From Embiotoca jacksoni (Eukaryota > Chordata > Actinopteri > Embiotocidae): 64,000 nt of DNA. This document shows, one piece after another, positions 37,111 through 50,509 of this stretch. The stretch is taken from positions 4,613,754-4,677,753 of the forward strand of contig JAKOON010000009.1 in assembly GCA_022577435.1 (NCBI GenBank). The letters run 5' to 3'. Made by a program: the position numbers and the translations under genes. The first letter of the stretch is position 1; the number at the start of each line of letters is the position of its first letter. The notes below the pieces were generated by a model, which was not told where the DNA came from, searched no databases, and was given only the letters and a program-made list of their open reading frames with translations.

Positions 37111-39337
37111 CTGTAAGGGAACAAACCCCATGAAAAGACCAAATCCAAAACCTTGTTGGTTCATATCTCAATACTGCTTTACCCTGTCTGTCGCACTCAG
37201 CCACAACTCCATTTCTACACACTGAAGATTGGGGAATTTTCAAATGATTGTTAAAAATGACACAAATCAAAAGGTTTATGCAAAATCGTTTGTGTTTGGC
37301 AGGTGGGTGGGTAGGGTCTTTGAATAATAGTCAAATAGTTCCCAACAAACATCAAAGAGTGTTTTTGTTTGAAACGCCCGTCCCTACTTAAGATATCAAT
37401 CTACAAAATATTATATATGGATCATTTTGTTTAAAAAAACAACAACAAAGCCTTAGTTATTACCTTAAAAAGCTGGGAACTATATTTCATAGAAAACATA
37501 ACTCAATAGTAAATTGTTAATTTGCTGGGAAATTTTTTTAGCCGTGGATTTAACACATCACTTTTTACTACAGTGTCGATATTCATTGCCATATAGGAAC
37601 ATGTCACAGAGTGCCTGATTAGCAATAGTTTTGTACAACAACGGAGGTCTATGGCCTCAAAGGAAAACATAATCAGCTTAGCTCTTGTTAGAAAAATAAA
37701 TGATTTGTTGGTTTTGCTGACGATATTCAGAAATACAAAAAGCACCAACCGGATCGTTTTACATTTTAAAGGATCCAGGAAGTGTGTTAACAAATCAAGT
37801 ATCATTTCCTCTCATTTGCAGATGTGTGATGGGCGGATCACAACCTTTACTTTGCAAAACAGACATAACACCTCTAAATTATGCCTGCCATCAATGTCAT
37901 GGCTCATACATTTTGATGCTGGGTTAATGTGAATTTAAATGGGTCGATATGCGCTTCACCCGCTTAATCACGACCCCCTGATTTGATTTTGTATCTCCCT
38001 CAGTGAGCTAATATTCCAGAGATTAAAATTTCATGTGGAGCTCATATCAAAAATCCATTATTAACATGGAAGACGGGCACGCCGGCCTCATCCCCGCGCT
38101 CCGCCAAAAGGAGACAAAACTCATGCACGCATAAGTGGGCAGGCACACATTCATGCAAAGACACTTTTTTCGCTCTGCTCCCCGAGGACTTCAAGACAAA
38201 TTCATCCTTCCTTTGTAGATTTATTGAGGATTTTCCTCATAAGCTGCGGTTATGTCCTCGGACGTGCTCCCTGAGCTCAGGAGCAGACAACATTCACGAA
38301 TGTCTTCCTGGTTTCATAATACATTTTCATCACCGTAACCTTCGTATTTTTCCATTACGGTGTTTGCAACAACAGCTCATTGTGTCGTCGCCAGGGTAAA
38401 TGCATTTTTCTGTCTTATGCATCATTCATGATATCATTTCTGAGATTGAATTCCTCCTGGCTGACATCATGTGGAGGCGGAGAGTGGTGGTGAAGGTTTT
38501 GGTTTTGGAGTATGATTGGGGGGGGTGTTAAAAGGAAATGGTGGCGAGCTGTTTGATTTTCACCACTGACCAGCGCGAGGACCTCTGTCGGGAAACCTCC
38601 TGGGTTTCCTGCATCTGTAAATTATGGATGACTTTTCAGTTTGCACAAGAGCTCATTTTCTTTTCTCTCCAGCTTTTTGTTTTTTTTGTCTGTTTGCTGA
38701 CATAAGAAACCTCTGGAAATTTCAACTTTTCAACCCACTATCACACTATTACACAAATTGTCCTCTTTCTCAGTGGACCACGCTTTTGAGACCACGATGA
38801 TTTACTCTGAGCTCAGATGAGATACTAAACTGAACATATTGCATTCTTTAACTGTAGTGTAATGCCAAAATGAGCAAAGTGATGATGATATTTGGTGAAA
38901 TAGACTTTTTTCAATTACCTTAGAAACTTAATTTAAGTCCATGGAGAGCTAGTGGGACTCCAATATCGCAGTAGCTTTCTGCATATTTTGCTCCATGGCA
39001 GCCTTAAAAAAAAACATGCTTTAAAAAGGAAATGTGAGGCTCTTTTGTTTGAACGCATTGATTTTATCAAGAGGCAAGGAGGACAAACATTTCCCACTGG
39101 TGAACACGCACGTCAGTTATTTTTGGCAATTAGCCACTTCACACCCAACAATACTATTCATGTTAGGTTAAGCCTTTCCTCCTCCAACTATGTGGAGAAG
39201 TGGTAATTCTGATTCTTGAACTATGAAACAAAACATGGGCATACTTGATTGAACTGTTCAAAAATAATCCTACAAACAAATGGTATGAACAACTGAACAG
39301 AGAGCGATACGATTTTGAAATTTGGCTTTTTAACTGA

Positions 39338-39390
39338 AAACCATAAAATCCAAAGTGGAAAACCACGGACCACTTTGGATTTTACAGTTT
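39338..39390. repeat. Perfect 14-bp inverted repeat (hairpin)
   Basis: AAAATCCAAAGTGG (39345-39358) and CCACTTTGGATTTT (39370-39383) pair perfectly around an 11-nt loop. The outer 7 bp pair with two mismatches. Confidence 0.8.
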
Positions 39391-41556
39391 ACAGTATTAG
39401 TCTGTGTTTTATTGTCAATGGTGCTGGACAAGCACAAACTTTGAAAGGTTGTCCCTATAAGTGATGAGTAGCTCTCAACCAGGGGTTTCTATTGGACAAG
39501 GGGTAGTTCTTTGTCCTGAAAAGATAGATTGATAAAATAGCAATTATAATTTGGGAAATAAATTGTATCCATATATTTGTATTTGGGTGGAACATACCGC
39601 ACAAATAGGACAAAATGAAGTGAGGGTGATCTACCAAACATTTACTGTCACAATAACCAGAATAATGCAGATAAAGTAATGAACATCGAACAAGGACGAG
39701 GAAGGCAGCCGGAAAGTCTTTCTGTTGCCATCCGAGAGGTAGTTTTACAAATACAAAATCAACCAGATGTACCAAAAAAAAAAAAAAGAGAAAGAAATCA
39801 AGTGTAAAAACGAACAGTTGAACAATAACTAATTTATATGGATGTGAGGAATCCACTACAGTCTTTTCTACGCTGCGGAGGAGCACCAGAAAAAAAAGAA
39901 AATGTCGGGAACTGCCGCTCTAGTTTTCCGAGATCACAGGTATGCTGCATGTTGACCTCTGCACTTTTAAAAATCCCTTGCGTCTCCGACATACAGTCTC
40001 CTCTCCACTTCAGAAAGAAGAAGTCTCATTCACTGCACACTGTTCTCAGAGCCAACACATACGTTCCTCAGAGCCGCCCGCAACGGGGTTTACCACATCA
40101 TAAAATTGTCATACATGTTAACTCCCCGGTGCGTGGGTCAAATGAGCCGAGGCAGTGGATGTTAAGTGACTTCAACAGGCTCACAACATTGTGTGAGGAG
40201 AGTGTTCACCAGACTGGCTCGCTTCAAGGATCAAAGTTGACTGACAGGGAGGAATGCAAAGTTACATGCATGCACTTAAAACATGCATCGATGACTTCCT
40301 ATAAAGCTCAAAACACTCACAAATACACAAGCACTTGCGCACAATGGCACACAATCACAGCTCCTTTTCAATCCAGTTTGAAAAGCGGACACATGCAATA
40401 CGTTGACAAGTCCGATTCAGTGCTATGATGACAGCTAGGATGTGTGAGCCTTTCAGTAGAGTGGTGTAGCATCATCAGAAACCAGGAGAGTGACAATCTC
40501 TTTGTTTCCCTCCACACTCCATCACCTGCTCTCCAAATGGAGGCACAATGCAATTTTCACTTATGAATCTACTGCAAAGCAAATGGCATACGCTGTTTGC
40601 CTACTCCACAAACACACCCTGAATAACTACCCTGGGTCATGGACTCATTTGTTATTCCTTAATGTGCCACAACTCACCGGGGAACACTAAGGCTGCCACG
40701 TGAAACTGCACAGCGATGTGAGCATCATATGTCTAACTGCGGCAGGAACACTTTGCCTTAGCTCTGTCACATCTGTGCAGAAAAAATGAAAACACAGTGG
40801 AGGCGAGAGCTGCAGAAATATTGAAATATATATTAAAGAATTATTTCTCAATGGAAAACAGCAACAACAAAAGTAATAAAAAAGCAATAATGGAAGTGTT
40901 GTGCGGGGAAAGCCACTCAGAACAAATCAACATTTATGTGACATCAGTCAGGTTCAGTGGTGGAGCTGATGCAGTGATTTTCAATTACAAAACAGAGATG
41001 TGGAGTATTAATTCCCTCTCAATCACAAAACACGGGGTCTTGTGAGCTGCTGATTAATTCCTGATTTGAATACTTTTTCCAAATCTAACGATTTTAATGT
41101 GTTCTTTCAGACCAAATTAGGCCAAAAATCATAAAATGTGCTTTTAACACATGTATTCATGATAGTACACGCACACATTAATGGAATTTGACATACAAAA
41201 AAAACTGACACTGTTGACAAACTACTACATTTTCCATTATTTTACACAAAGTTCATGTGTTTTGTACAGGAGATCTTTTCTCTTCCCATGCTGACAGCTG
41301 CCCCGCGGGACTAGTTAACATGCATGAATTTACGACTTGATATAAATACTGCCATTACTATGTAGTGGTCTGGAGGCAATACTTTTGTGACACAATTGTT
41401 ATCAATATTGCATGTTTAAATTAGCAAAAATATTTGCTACAGCCCTGTCTGACCTTGAGAGATAGAAAGTAAGCTAAGTTTATTACTCTGAGCTCAGTGT
41501 CTGCAGTCCCAACTTTGTCTCTTTTTAAATACAAATTAAATAAATAGTGATTTGGA

Positions 41557-41588
41557 TTTTTTTTTTTTTTTTTTTTGGGGGGGGGGGG
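41557..41588 (+). repeat. Poly(T) and poly(G) double run
   Basis: About 20 T directly followed by about 12 G. Confidence 0.9.
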
Positions 41589-43556
41589 TAATTATGTATT
41601 AGCGGTTATGGCATATTTTTCATGTCTTTTTTACATTATTGCAATTTTTTTATGTCATACTTTTGAAAAGTAAGGCTATACACATCTCATGGCTTAAGAA
41701 ATGGTGAATGGAAATGTCTCTTAGTTATACAACTACAACTAGCTACACCCCTAAACACAGACACACAAACACAGACAAAAATCCACCCCGCCCTGTTAAG
41801 TGATTCTGTTGACCCATCAAAAACAGTACAGCTAGTTTCCGAACCCAAACCGTGTGTATTTCAGTGAGAGCATCATAAGCAGTAGATGACCTAAATAAAA
41901 GGGACGGCTGCTTGTTACAGTCTAATTATCACCCTAAATGGCCTGGAAGAGGGGCGGTACAGCGGGAGATAATGTGTTTGTTATGGACACTAATGATACA
42001 GTGGAAGCAAACTAACGACCCACCCTGGGTTTCCCACCGAGTTCAGCGGCTTCATCACTCCCTTCCTATGAAAACTTGGAAAAGTCTCCTCTTAACAGTT
42101 TCCTTTTTTCCTGCAGAGGGAGGTGTGGAGGGACACGGTGGAGGCAGGGAGAAAAAGAAACAGAAAAGAGAGGGAGACTAGGAGTTGGTGAAGCCATGAA
42201 GGGAGGAAGAATAATAAAGTCAGGCAGAAAGAGAAGAGGAGGAGAAAATAGCGAGTAATAAAAAGTGTGGTAATAACAACAACAACAACAACCAGTGCTT
42301 TTATTGATGGCCAGGTGGAGCCCGGGTGGAAGAAATAAGCTTGTTAACACCAAAGTGCAGCGGTGACAGCATCTAACTAATTCTAAACAAATGTTGAAAT
42401 CTTGCATGAAATTAGTGACTGCAGTTTAAAAAAAATAAATGAATGAACCAAACTAAAGCCGGTCTGCTAGTATGACTCCTGCCATGCAGTTTGGCATAGA
42501 GCATTACAAGCACTGAATATGCAAATGTTAAGGTGTCGGGCTCTTGAACGCAGGCCTTTTAATAATATCAGGTGTGTGTGGTCAAGAAAAATTATCACAT
42601 TTCATAGGAAACTATGCAAACAATAGTTGATTTAATACAAATGTAACAGAGAAGTAAGTGAATGTCTTTTGATGTAGCACAATTTTCCCCATTTTTTTCA
42701 CATCCGATCACCTTCTGAAGATGTATTTAAGAAAAAGAGTAAACGAAGGAGTTAAGACTGATCATAGGAGGCAGGAGTGTAAGGACAGAGGGGAGGGAAG
42801 AGCAATGGCTGCTGGGTAATCAGGAGGGGGGGGGGCGGACCCTGGTTTGTAAGACAAGAGCATGAAAGCGTTGCGACAGACGTCATGGGTCTTGGCAGCA
42901 GAGACATCAGTGTCCACATGACAGCCATGACGGAGTGAGTGAACTCAAGACTCGGGAGAAAAGGAAGTGGAGAGGAAGACGAGGAGCACCCTGCGAGATG
43001 AGAGGGGGTCACCTTAAGCAGAGGTCATCACGGGTCGAGAGCGAGAGGAGAAGAGGAACATCACATGCGAGGCAACTTTGGGTAAACATCGGTCTTCTGA
43101 TGTCAACACCTGCTTTATGTCGGCAGATAATTAACTGTCACACGTGTCCCTGCGGCTCTGAGCGTTTCCATAATCCCGCCATCATTTATCATTGCCATTA
43201 AAGGGGACATTATCATGGTCAACGCCATTGTCATTAGAGTCATCAACTTGTACCAACTGAGTGGGATCATATAAACAGACCGACAAGCCTTCGGGAAGCG
43301 ACGCTAAGGCCCATTGCACAGGGCTACACAATAAACACAACAACATGAAGTAGGACATACTACCCCTCTTCATAAATTCTTCAACAAACCATCTCGGCTC
43401 ATCAGCATGTCATCTGCGTAACGTCTAATGAGCTCTTCATTTTAAAGCGTCTGCATCATAACATGGCCCGTTGTTTGATGTCACAGCTGTCAAACAAGAC
43501 TTTCATCCTAACATGATGACAGGAAATGCATGATAATTGTGTGTTTGCCCTTGTGT

Positions 43557-43583
43557 ATGCATATGCATGGGAATTTTTCCCAT
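43557..43583. promoter_or_regulatory. POU-dimer MORE palindrome with adjacent GGGAATTTTTCCC palindrome
   Basis: ATGCATATGCAT (43557-43568) is an exact copy of the MORE palindrome bound by dimers of OCT/POU factors. Overlapping its 3' edge is ATGGGAATTTTTCCCAT (43567-43583), a perfect 7-bp inverted repeat around TTT. Binding is inferred from the motif alone. Confidence 0.4.
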
Positions 43584-44320
43584 TGCATTTGCGTGAAACA
43601 AACATGATGTGAAAATCGAGTGAATGTTTGTGTTTATTACAAAGTGGTGGTAGATTTGTGGAGCAGAAGAGAGGAGTAGAGACGCAGAAGAGGCACGAAG
43701 GGAGTCAGGGAGTCTCCCAGAGAGAGACCAAATGTGTTTACCGTCTCCTAACAGGTCTTTAAAAACAGGGCACTTCAGAGCCTCCTGGGCAGCCGGCTGG
43801 GAAAACCATCACGATGACCCGCAGTGCTGTTAGCTCGGTAGCGTATGAGCGCTGCCATTCTGTGTAATGTCGTCGGAGATTGCTACGGGGGCCCGCAGGT
43901 GTCAAACATGACTTCAGAGAGGGAGGAGGGATTTGTTGAACGATGTCCTTTTACAAGACAAACCAAAGGGGTTTAATGTTCATCACGTCATCGCGTGATT
44001 AACAACACCCATGTCCTTCCATTAGCCTGACCTTGTTAAGTATGTGCGGTGTGATTACACGGTCTGTCACTATCGTGTGTTTCCACCATTACCGACCACA
44101 GCCAGTGTTTGCTGAAATCTTCGCAGCTGTTGCTATGATGTTGTAAGCGCTTTCTGTTGTTGGTTACTGTTGTTGTTGTTGTTGCCACCAGAGTGACCTT
44201 AAGGCTGCCCGGCCACACTCGCATTCCTGCTCTCTTAAGTGTGAAGACTCCCCGTGTTCAACTCGCTTTCTCTCGCTTACTCTACTTCGCCGTCTCTCGT
44301 GCTCGCTCCCAACCCTGGCT

Positions 44321-44367
44321 GCTATAATTAGAGTAATTGGAATCAGATGATGCTGGCTTAATTGGAA
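44321..44367. promoter_or_regulatory. Closely spaced homeodomain-like sites
   Basis: ATAATTAG, GTAATTGG and CTTAATTGG lie within about 45 bp around ATCAGATGATGCTGG. TAATTR is a general homeodomain core. This is a candidate regulatory patch only. Confidence 0.3.
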
Positions 44368-46746
44368 AGGAATGCAGACGGGGCTATGGGGCTTTTCCGC
44401 ACGGGAAAATCAGCTGGAAGAGAGAACACGAGACAGTAGGGAGACATGGCAGAGGACGAGGTCTACAGTCACGCATTTGGCTGCTCTGGCTTTAATAAAA
44501 TTGCCAGGGTTTTGTCGTAAACACACAAACAAATTACAGCGCCCGGTGGAGTCCGAATACCGTCGTATGTTGGCAGCGCTAGAAGTATGATGTCAGGTAA
44601 GGCAATACATGTGATCTGAGTTTGGCAAAAGTATTCAAATTACAGGAGCATGATTTATGCACAGTAATGACTCGAAGTTGAAATTCAATCTCCTCATCTG
44701 ACAGTAGCTCGGGCTTTGGGCAGAGCGATGCAGAAACATTTCACAGTGAAGGTTAGAGGGCCACAGGGTGATAGCGATACATATTGCATGATGAAAGTTG
44801 GATATACACTTGCCAACAAAGGGCCAGAATATTAAAGGTTAGACTCGGTCGGTAAGAGGGCAAGTTTCATTTAAACTGTGCCAGAAGCGAATTCTTCTTC
44901 GGAGTTGAAAGAGACTGTGTGAGAGAGGCTGAAAGAGAAAGAAAGTAAGAGAGAGGGAAAGGCAGAAAAAGAGGTGAGGGTGGTTTCATTCTGCTGAAAG
45001 TCACAGTTGAAAGTCAGCCTGATTGTTTGTTGTTTGTGTGCTGTGGCCGCCGATGCGTGGGAAGAGTGGTAGATTCCCTGCAGGCACTGGCAGCTTAATG
45101 AAGGAATGAGACACACTCCCGCTTCAAGAGCTGGGACTTCCTCATTTACACCAAACCCTGGGGGATCAAATGCTGCAGTTGGCCTCCTCATCAAAAGGGG
45201 GCAGTGTGGCATATTAGGTGTGTGTGTTCTGCGAGTGAGAGTGTATGTGTGTGTGTGTATATTTGTTCTTTGTTTATCTAGTTAAAGAGCTGGAACTGCA
45301 TGAAGTCAAGAGAGGTTGATTCAATTATCCCGACAATCCCATCGTCTCTGCACAACTCATTTTCTACCACCGGAGTTTGCACCCCGTGTCTGGCGAGCGT
45401 GATAGAGAGGCTCGTTTGTCAGGTTCAAGCTCTCTATCTCCGGCTACATCTCATTACCCTTAACATGGGGGTGGCAACCGGGGACGGCTCGGAAGCGGGC
45501 TTCCATCTCCGTGTCTCACACTCATTCTATTTGTCCGTGCGGGCTTTAAATGTGTGCATGCAGCTCTTTTGTTTTGCCTGCCGCTTGCTGCCGGACTGCT
45601 CAGAGCCTTTGTCTTCCTGCGATGCTCCCCAGATCTCAGTTCGTTACAGAGCGTAATTAGCGTGGCGCGAGCGGGCTCCCCAGCCGACACACAAAACTCA
45701 TTAAATTCCACTAGCCTGCTTTTCGCTGGCACACTCTCCTCGCCCCATATTAATCTTCCTTCCAACCCAAACTTTAATTCTCTGAGAAAATGTTTATGGG
45801 AGAAAACTGCTTCCGCCCTCACACACAATAACCGTGCGCCTGTTTATTGTGTCTTTTTCCTCTTAAAGTCGGTGCTGTTTTGTAACGCTGTGATCCAAGG
45901 TCAGGTCTAATGAGTGTCTGGCTAATCAGATGCAAGGTGCCACAGTGCCTCCCTGGTGACTGCAGCAGGTCCAATATGAGACCGGTGCACTTTCTCTGTG
46001 CCGCTCTCTCGGTCTTTGTCTCTGTCTCTCTGCATTCGCCTGCCTGCATCGCCAGACAATGACCAGACTCATTTCCAGAGTCTCCCTCGCTGCTAACAGG
46101 GCCACACAAACAAGGTCATGCCGACGGCTGTAAGAGGAAGACGTATCATTTACTGGGAGATGGATGACATGATGTCTTCGCAAAAAGCTTTTCTTTTGAC
46201 CAGAAGTATTACTGCAACCCTCCTTACCTCCCCCCCCCCTCCTTTTCTAATTGAACAAAGAGGCAAAAGAACACTGCCACTTGAGCTGCAAGAGGAAATT
46301 GCCTCTTCAGTGTGGCAGAAAGTACATAAAGCATTGTTGAGAAATTGGTGTATTTGTTCAATAACCTGGCCTAAGAGGGCTGAGGACAGATTGAGCAAAT
46401 TGAAGATGGGCATCCTTGATGACCTATCTGACCAATGGTGCAAAAGGCAGTAAACCTCCCCTCATTACTTCCCATAAAGTTCCCATTTGGCACAATTACA
46501 TAGATCAGATATCCTTTCAATGGCAGCAGTAAAAATCAGTTTCTGTCTTCACGGTGCTGTGAAGTACCAGTTTTCCTTTTGCATCAAATATCTTCCCATT
46601 GGTCCCATTATGACCCACTATGAGGTGGACATTTCAGTGAAATATGATACAAAAAAAAGATAGCATGGATTGGAATGAAATAAAACTATAGTTGTTGAAA
46701 TAGAGGTGGGTCACCAGAAAATGTATTTGTAATAAAGTAGCACGTG

Positions 46747-47422
46747 TAGGGCTGCATACCGGACTTTAATAGTTTAATGGCACCGAGCGAATTGCTTCGA
46801 TACAATCTACTCACAAAATATTCCTTGTCTTTTCGTGCCAAATTTGGATTCTTTGCTACATCCACATAAGTAGTTTTTTTTCTTTTTAAAACATTTAACT
46901 TTTACTGAGTTCACGCAGCAGTGTTCCTCATCAGTATAAACCTGCATCGGCTTTGAGTGGCTCACTCACGTAGATGCAAATGATTTGTTTTAGTTTAAGT
47001 CATTTTCGCGCGAGAAAACATTATTTTACTATTTTCTTTAATCATTTGTTTTGGTGAGATCAGTCCGAGTTTTGCGCGCTGGAGGCTTCTTTCTTGGCAG
47101 CTGGCGTCCACCATGTGAGGTGTACAGGGAACATTGGTAAATCGTAGGGTCTATTGATAGCTTACATGTGAGACGTTTGGGGAACATCTGTTAATTGTTT
47201 GCTATAAAAAAAAAAACTTAAAAAAAACCTTAAAAAACCCCCAAAAAAACTGGATTACATTCTTGTATCGTAATGTGTCATGTAATTTTCTTTGTCTTAA
47301 ACTGTATTTTATAAAATTTATATAAAAAAAATAATTATTGTTTGGAAAACATTGTCGAAGTCAAGGTACTGGTGCTAGGGTTAAAAAAAAAAAAAAAAAA
47401 AACGGAACAAAACTCAGACCTA
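46747..47422. mobile_element. hAT-like non-autonomous transposon (676 bp)
   Basis: The left end is TAGGGCTGCATACCGG. The right end is CAGACCTA, reverse complement TAGGTCTG, matching the left end at 7 of 8 positions. The flanks AGCACGTG (46739-46746) and ACCACATG (47423-47430) agree at 6 of 8 positions, fitting a decayed 8-bp hAT target duplication. It has no coding capacity and contains an A run of about 22 near its right end. The TAGGGCTG...TACCGGACTTTAAT start matches a dispersed teleost repeat known to me. Confidence 0.72.
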
Positions 47423-48818
47423 ACCACATGTCCGAATAAGTTCCATATATTGTTTGGATAATAACTAAATACTCAAGACTAAATACTCATATGCCAAAGA
47501 CTGCATATGTCTCTTTTCATGCTGATTTATTTCATCCAATTGTTGTTTTGTACTATAAAAAACCTTACGCACATACAGTACTGTATGTCGTAATACAATA
47601 TAATCATCAGTTACACTTTACATATCTGCCCTCTTGATACACATATCACGTTATTTTTGTCAGAAATAATTCTGTTTAAACAAGTTTCATTTGCAAACAA
47701 TTATCTGCAAAAATCATTTTGTGTTTGCAAATGAGCGTAAAAAGACGTGGTTTAGGGCACCGCAGTCCGAAGCGGTACGGCGTCGCGTGTGGTGTGACTT
47801 TTAGGGTCTACAGCAGTGCTTTTCAAGTAGAAAGAAACGGGATGTAGTCGAGTAGACTGACAGCTCCCGCAGGGCTCCGGGGCCAGACGAGCGCTGCCAG
47901 AGCTCCCGTGGGTCCAACACCTGCCGGATGCAGCGGGATGAGAGCGGGTGGCAGTGGGGTATCAGAACCCTTGTACCCTCCACTCAGCCGTCCCAGAAAG
48001 AGAAACCTCACCAGGACTGGTGGAGAGACAGCTACCACTGGGACTTCCACACCGCTGCCTAGCATTTAATTTAACCTACTTGATGGGTGACTGGCTGCAT
48101 TAACTTGACATTTGCTTCTGCACATCATGTCAGTTGGCAGAGGATACCAGCAAATTAGCCGCACTGTCATAGTGTCACAGAGTTTTGCTACGAGTTTTTA
48201 TAGTCTATATATTAATTTTCTTTTATCATATTATCTTTTCATCACCGAGATGATGAGTTTTTAATTAGCCACAGAATTATCTACATCGTGAGCGGTGACC
48301 TTGAAAGGGCAGAGGCTGATAACAAAAAAATGGAGTAGAATTAAAAAGAGAAGAATAGAGAAGCAGAAAGTAAACACTGCTTAACAATGTACTCAGAGTA
48401 CAACCTATTATTATCTAAGTCTACATCAACTGAGACATCAAAGCAAATCTTTGAGCAAAAAAGAAGTCCAGACTCCAGGATATGAACTTCCACGGCTCCC
48501 ACGGCTCCTGTTCCCAAGTCAAGTCCATTCAGTCCTATTAGCAAACTGCAGGTTTTGCTAATGTCTAAAGTTATCCAGGCAGGTAGCAGTCCCCAGTTAT
48601 GGTAATGGTTTCACCCAACCTCTTTGAAGGCACACTGGCTGTAATGGCGTCTGAAGAGAGCGATTGCAGGGTACAACCCTCCAGGGACTCATTAGCGAGG
48701 AGCAAAGCTATTTGAAGAAGGCCGTGTATGGGAGAGTGCAGTGAGAAACAGTGTGGGTTTTTTCCTGGACATGTTTTTTCTTACTACTGTTTTCCACCAC
48801 CCCCCCCCCTCCCCTGTC

Positions 48819-48839
48819 AAAAAAAAAAAAAAAAAAAAA
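48819..48839 (+). repeat. Poly(A) run
   Basis: About 21 A after CCCCTGTC. A C run lies just upstream. Confidence 0.9.
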
Positions 48840-49786
48840 TCAAAAACATAAGTGTGATGCTGTTCAAATGTAGACTGGGATAAACTGGTTGAATGTCCTT
48901 CACTAGCCTCAAACAATTCTAAGTCAATAACATTTCACCACGAGTTATTTTGGTCCCCCTCCCCACACCCCCATATCTATTAATGGTGAGACAGCTCCAG
49001 TTGCTTTTACGTTGGTTAGTCCTTAGTTGGACTATTGTTCAGCATGCAGCCAATTTCTCTCACTAAAAGTTTCATATTGTTTTTCTTTATATGTCATCAA
49101 CTTTAACTGACCCAAATCTATACAAAGGACTAAAAAGACACCCATGAATTCATTTTCATCCCCACATTGTCACATGCAACGAAAGAAAAAAAAAAAAGTA
49201 GGCAGTGCAGCGACTACCGGAGCGTGAGGTTGTTCGTTAACTGGAAGATCTCTTCCTTTAAAAAATAAATAAATAAATAAAAAAAAGACCCCCAGCATTT
49301 ACATTCCCCTAAACCCTTGCCTTTCATGCCAAGCCTGCTTTCAATATCAAAGCTCCTTTTGAGAGCCTCTGGTGGAATGATAACAGAGAGAAGGGGACTT
49401 TAGTGAAAATGTAAGATCTTGAAAAGAGGGAGAGATGAGGAGAAGAGAGGAAGAGAGACGGAGGGGGAGGGCGGGAGCCGGGAAGACAGCATATCAATCG
49501 CCCCTTTAACTGACACAAGTATTCTGAAGTGAGGTGTTTTTTTTGTTGGGTTTTTTTTTTAATCTTTTTTTAAACATGCAGGAAAATGTGAACACAATGC
49601 CGAGAGTGTGATAAAACATCATTAGGCATCCATGAAAGAGCCTCAGAGTTTTTGGTGACAATAGAATTCTTCTGTCAGATTTGGTGAGGATTACACACAG
49701 CGACACGGCGAGATGACTTGTTAAGAGAAAAGGAAGCTTCTGTTTTTTGTCCCTTTGGATGACATGTGTACACTTGTATGTGGGCC

Positions 49787-49855
49787 TGCGTGCGTGCGTG
49801 CGTGCGTGCGTGTGTGCGTGTGTGTGTGTGCGTGCGTGTGCGTGTGCGTGTGTGT
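49787..49855 (+). repeat. Compound (TGCG)n/(TG)n microsatellite
   Basis: About six TGCG units, then irregular TG and CG units. Similar in make-up to 30467-30550. Confidence 0.93.
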
Positions 49856-50509
49856 TCGAATACAACTGTGCAAGTATATGTTCTGTGTCTTGCAGGAATG
49901 TGTGCCAGCTGACTGCACCTGGAAGCTGTTTGAGATAAACTCAGGCTGTTAGGGATTACTTTAGACAGTGCAACATGCATGCCAATCCGTCTACACATGT
50001 AGGCATTTGTGTGCGAGTGTGTCTGTGTGGTCTGCACAAATTTTTTATGTGCATGTGTTCAGGTGTTAAAAAAGAGACACACACAATATAAAACAAGGTA
50101 CAGAACAAAGTAATTGCAGACTGTAAGTGAAAACACGGCAAATATTTCAGTGAGAGGCCAACCAAGTTTTGGACAGGGAAAAAACTAAAATAAATCTAAA
50201 TATAGGAAGAATGCATGTTTACCAGCTGCGCTGATAAAAGACAGTTTTGCTTTGTATCATATTACAAACGTGACTTCATTCACTGGGGTGTTGGTGAATT
50301 GTTTGTATCCAGGGAGTCAAAAGGAGAACAGGCAACTGTTGTTAGACAAAAAGCAACCGTGCAGCCATGTCGCTGTGGTTTTTGGTTATTGGGTCTGTTT
50401 TGCTCTAACTTTGTTCTCTGTATTCCTGTCCAGTCTGATCTTGTTTTGTTTCAGTCCCGCAGACGACATCTGTGCTGGCGCTCTTGTTCTCTTGTTAGCC
50501 TGGTTCAAG

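Noticed and set aside
39838..40428. 196-codon + strand open frame
   Set aside because: It has no recognisable domain, signal or splice context, and composition is like the surrounding intron. Chance open frames of this size are possible in 64 kb, although it is the longest frame not explained by low complexity.
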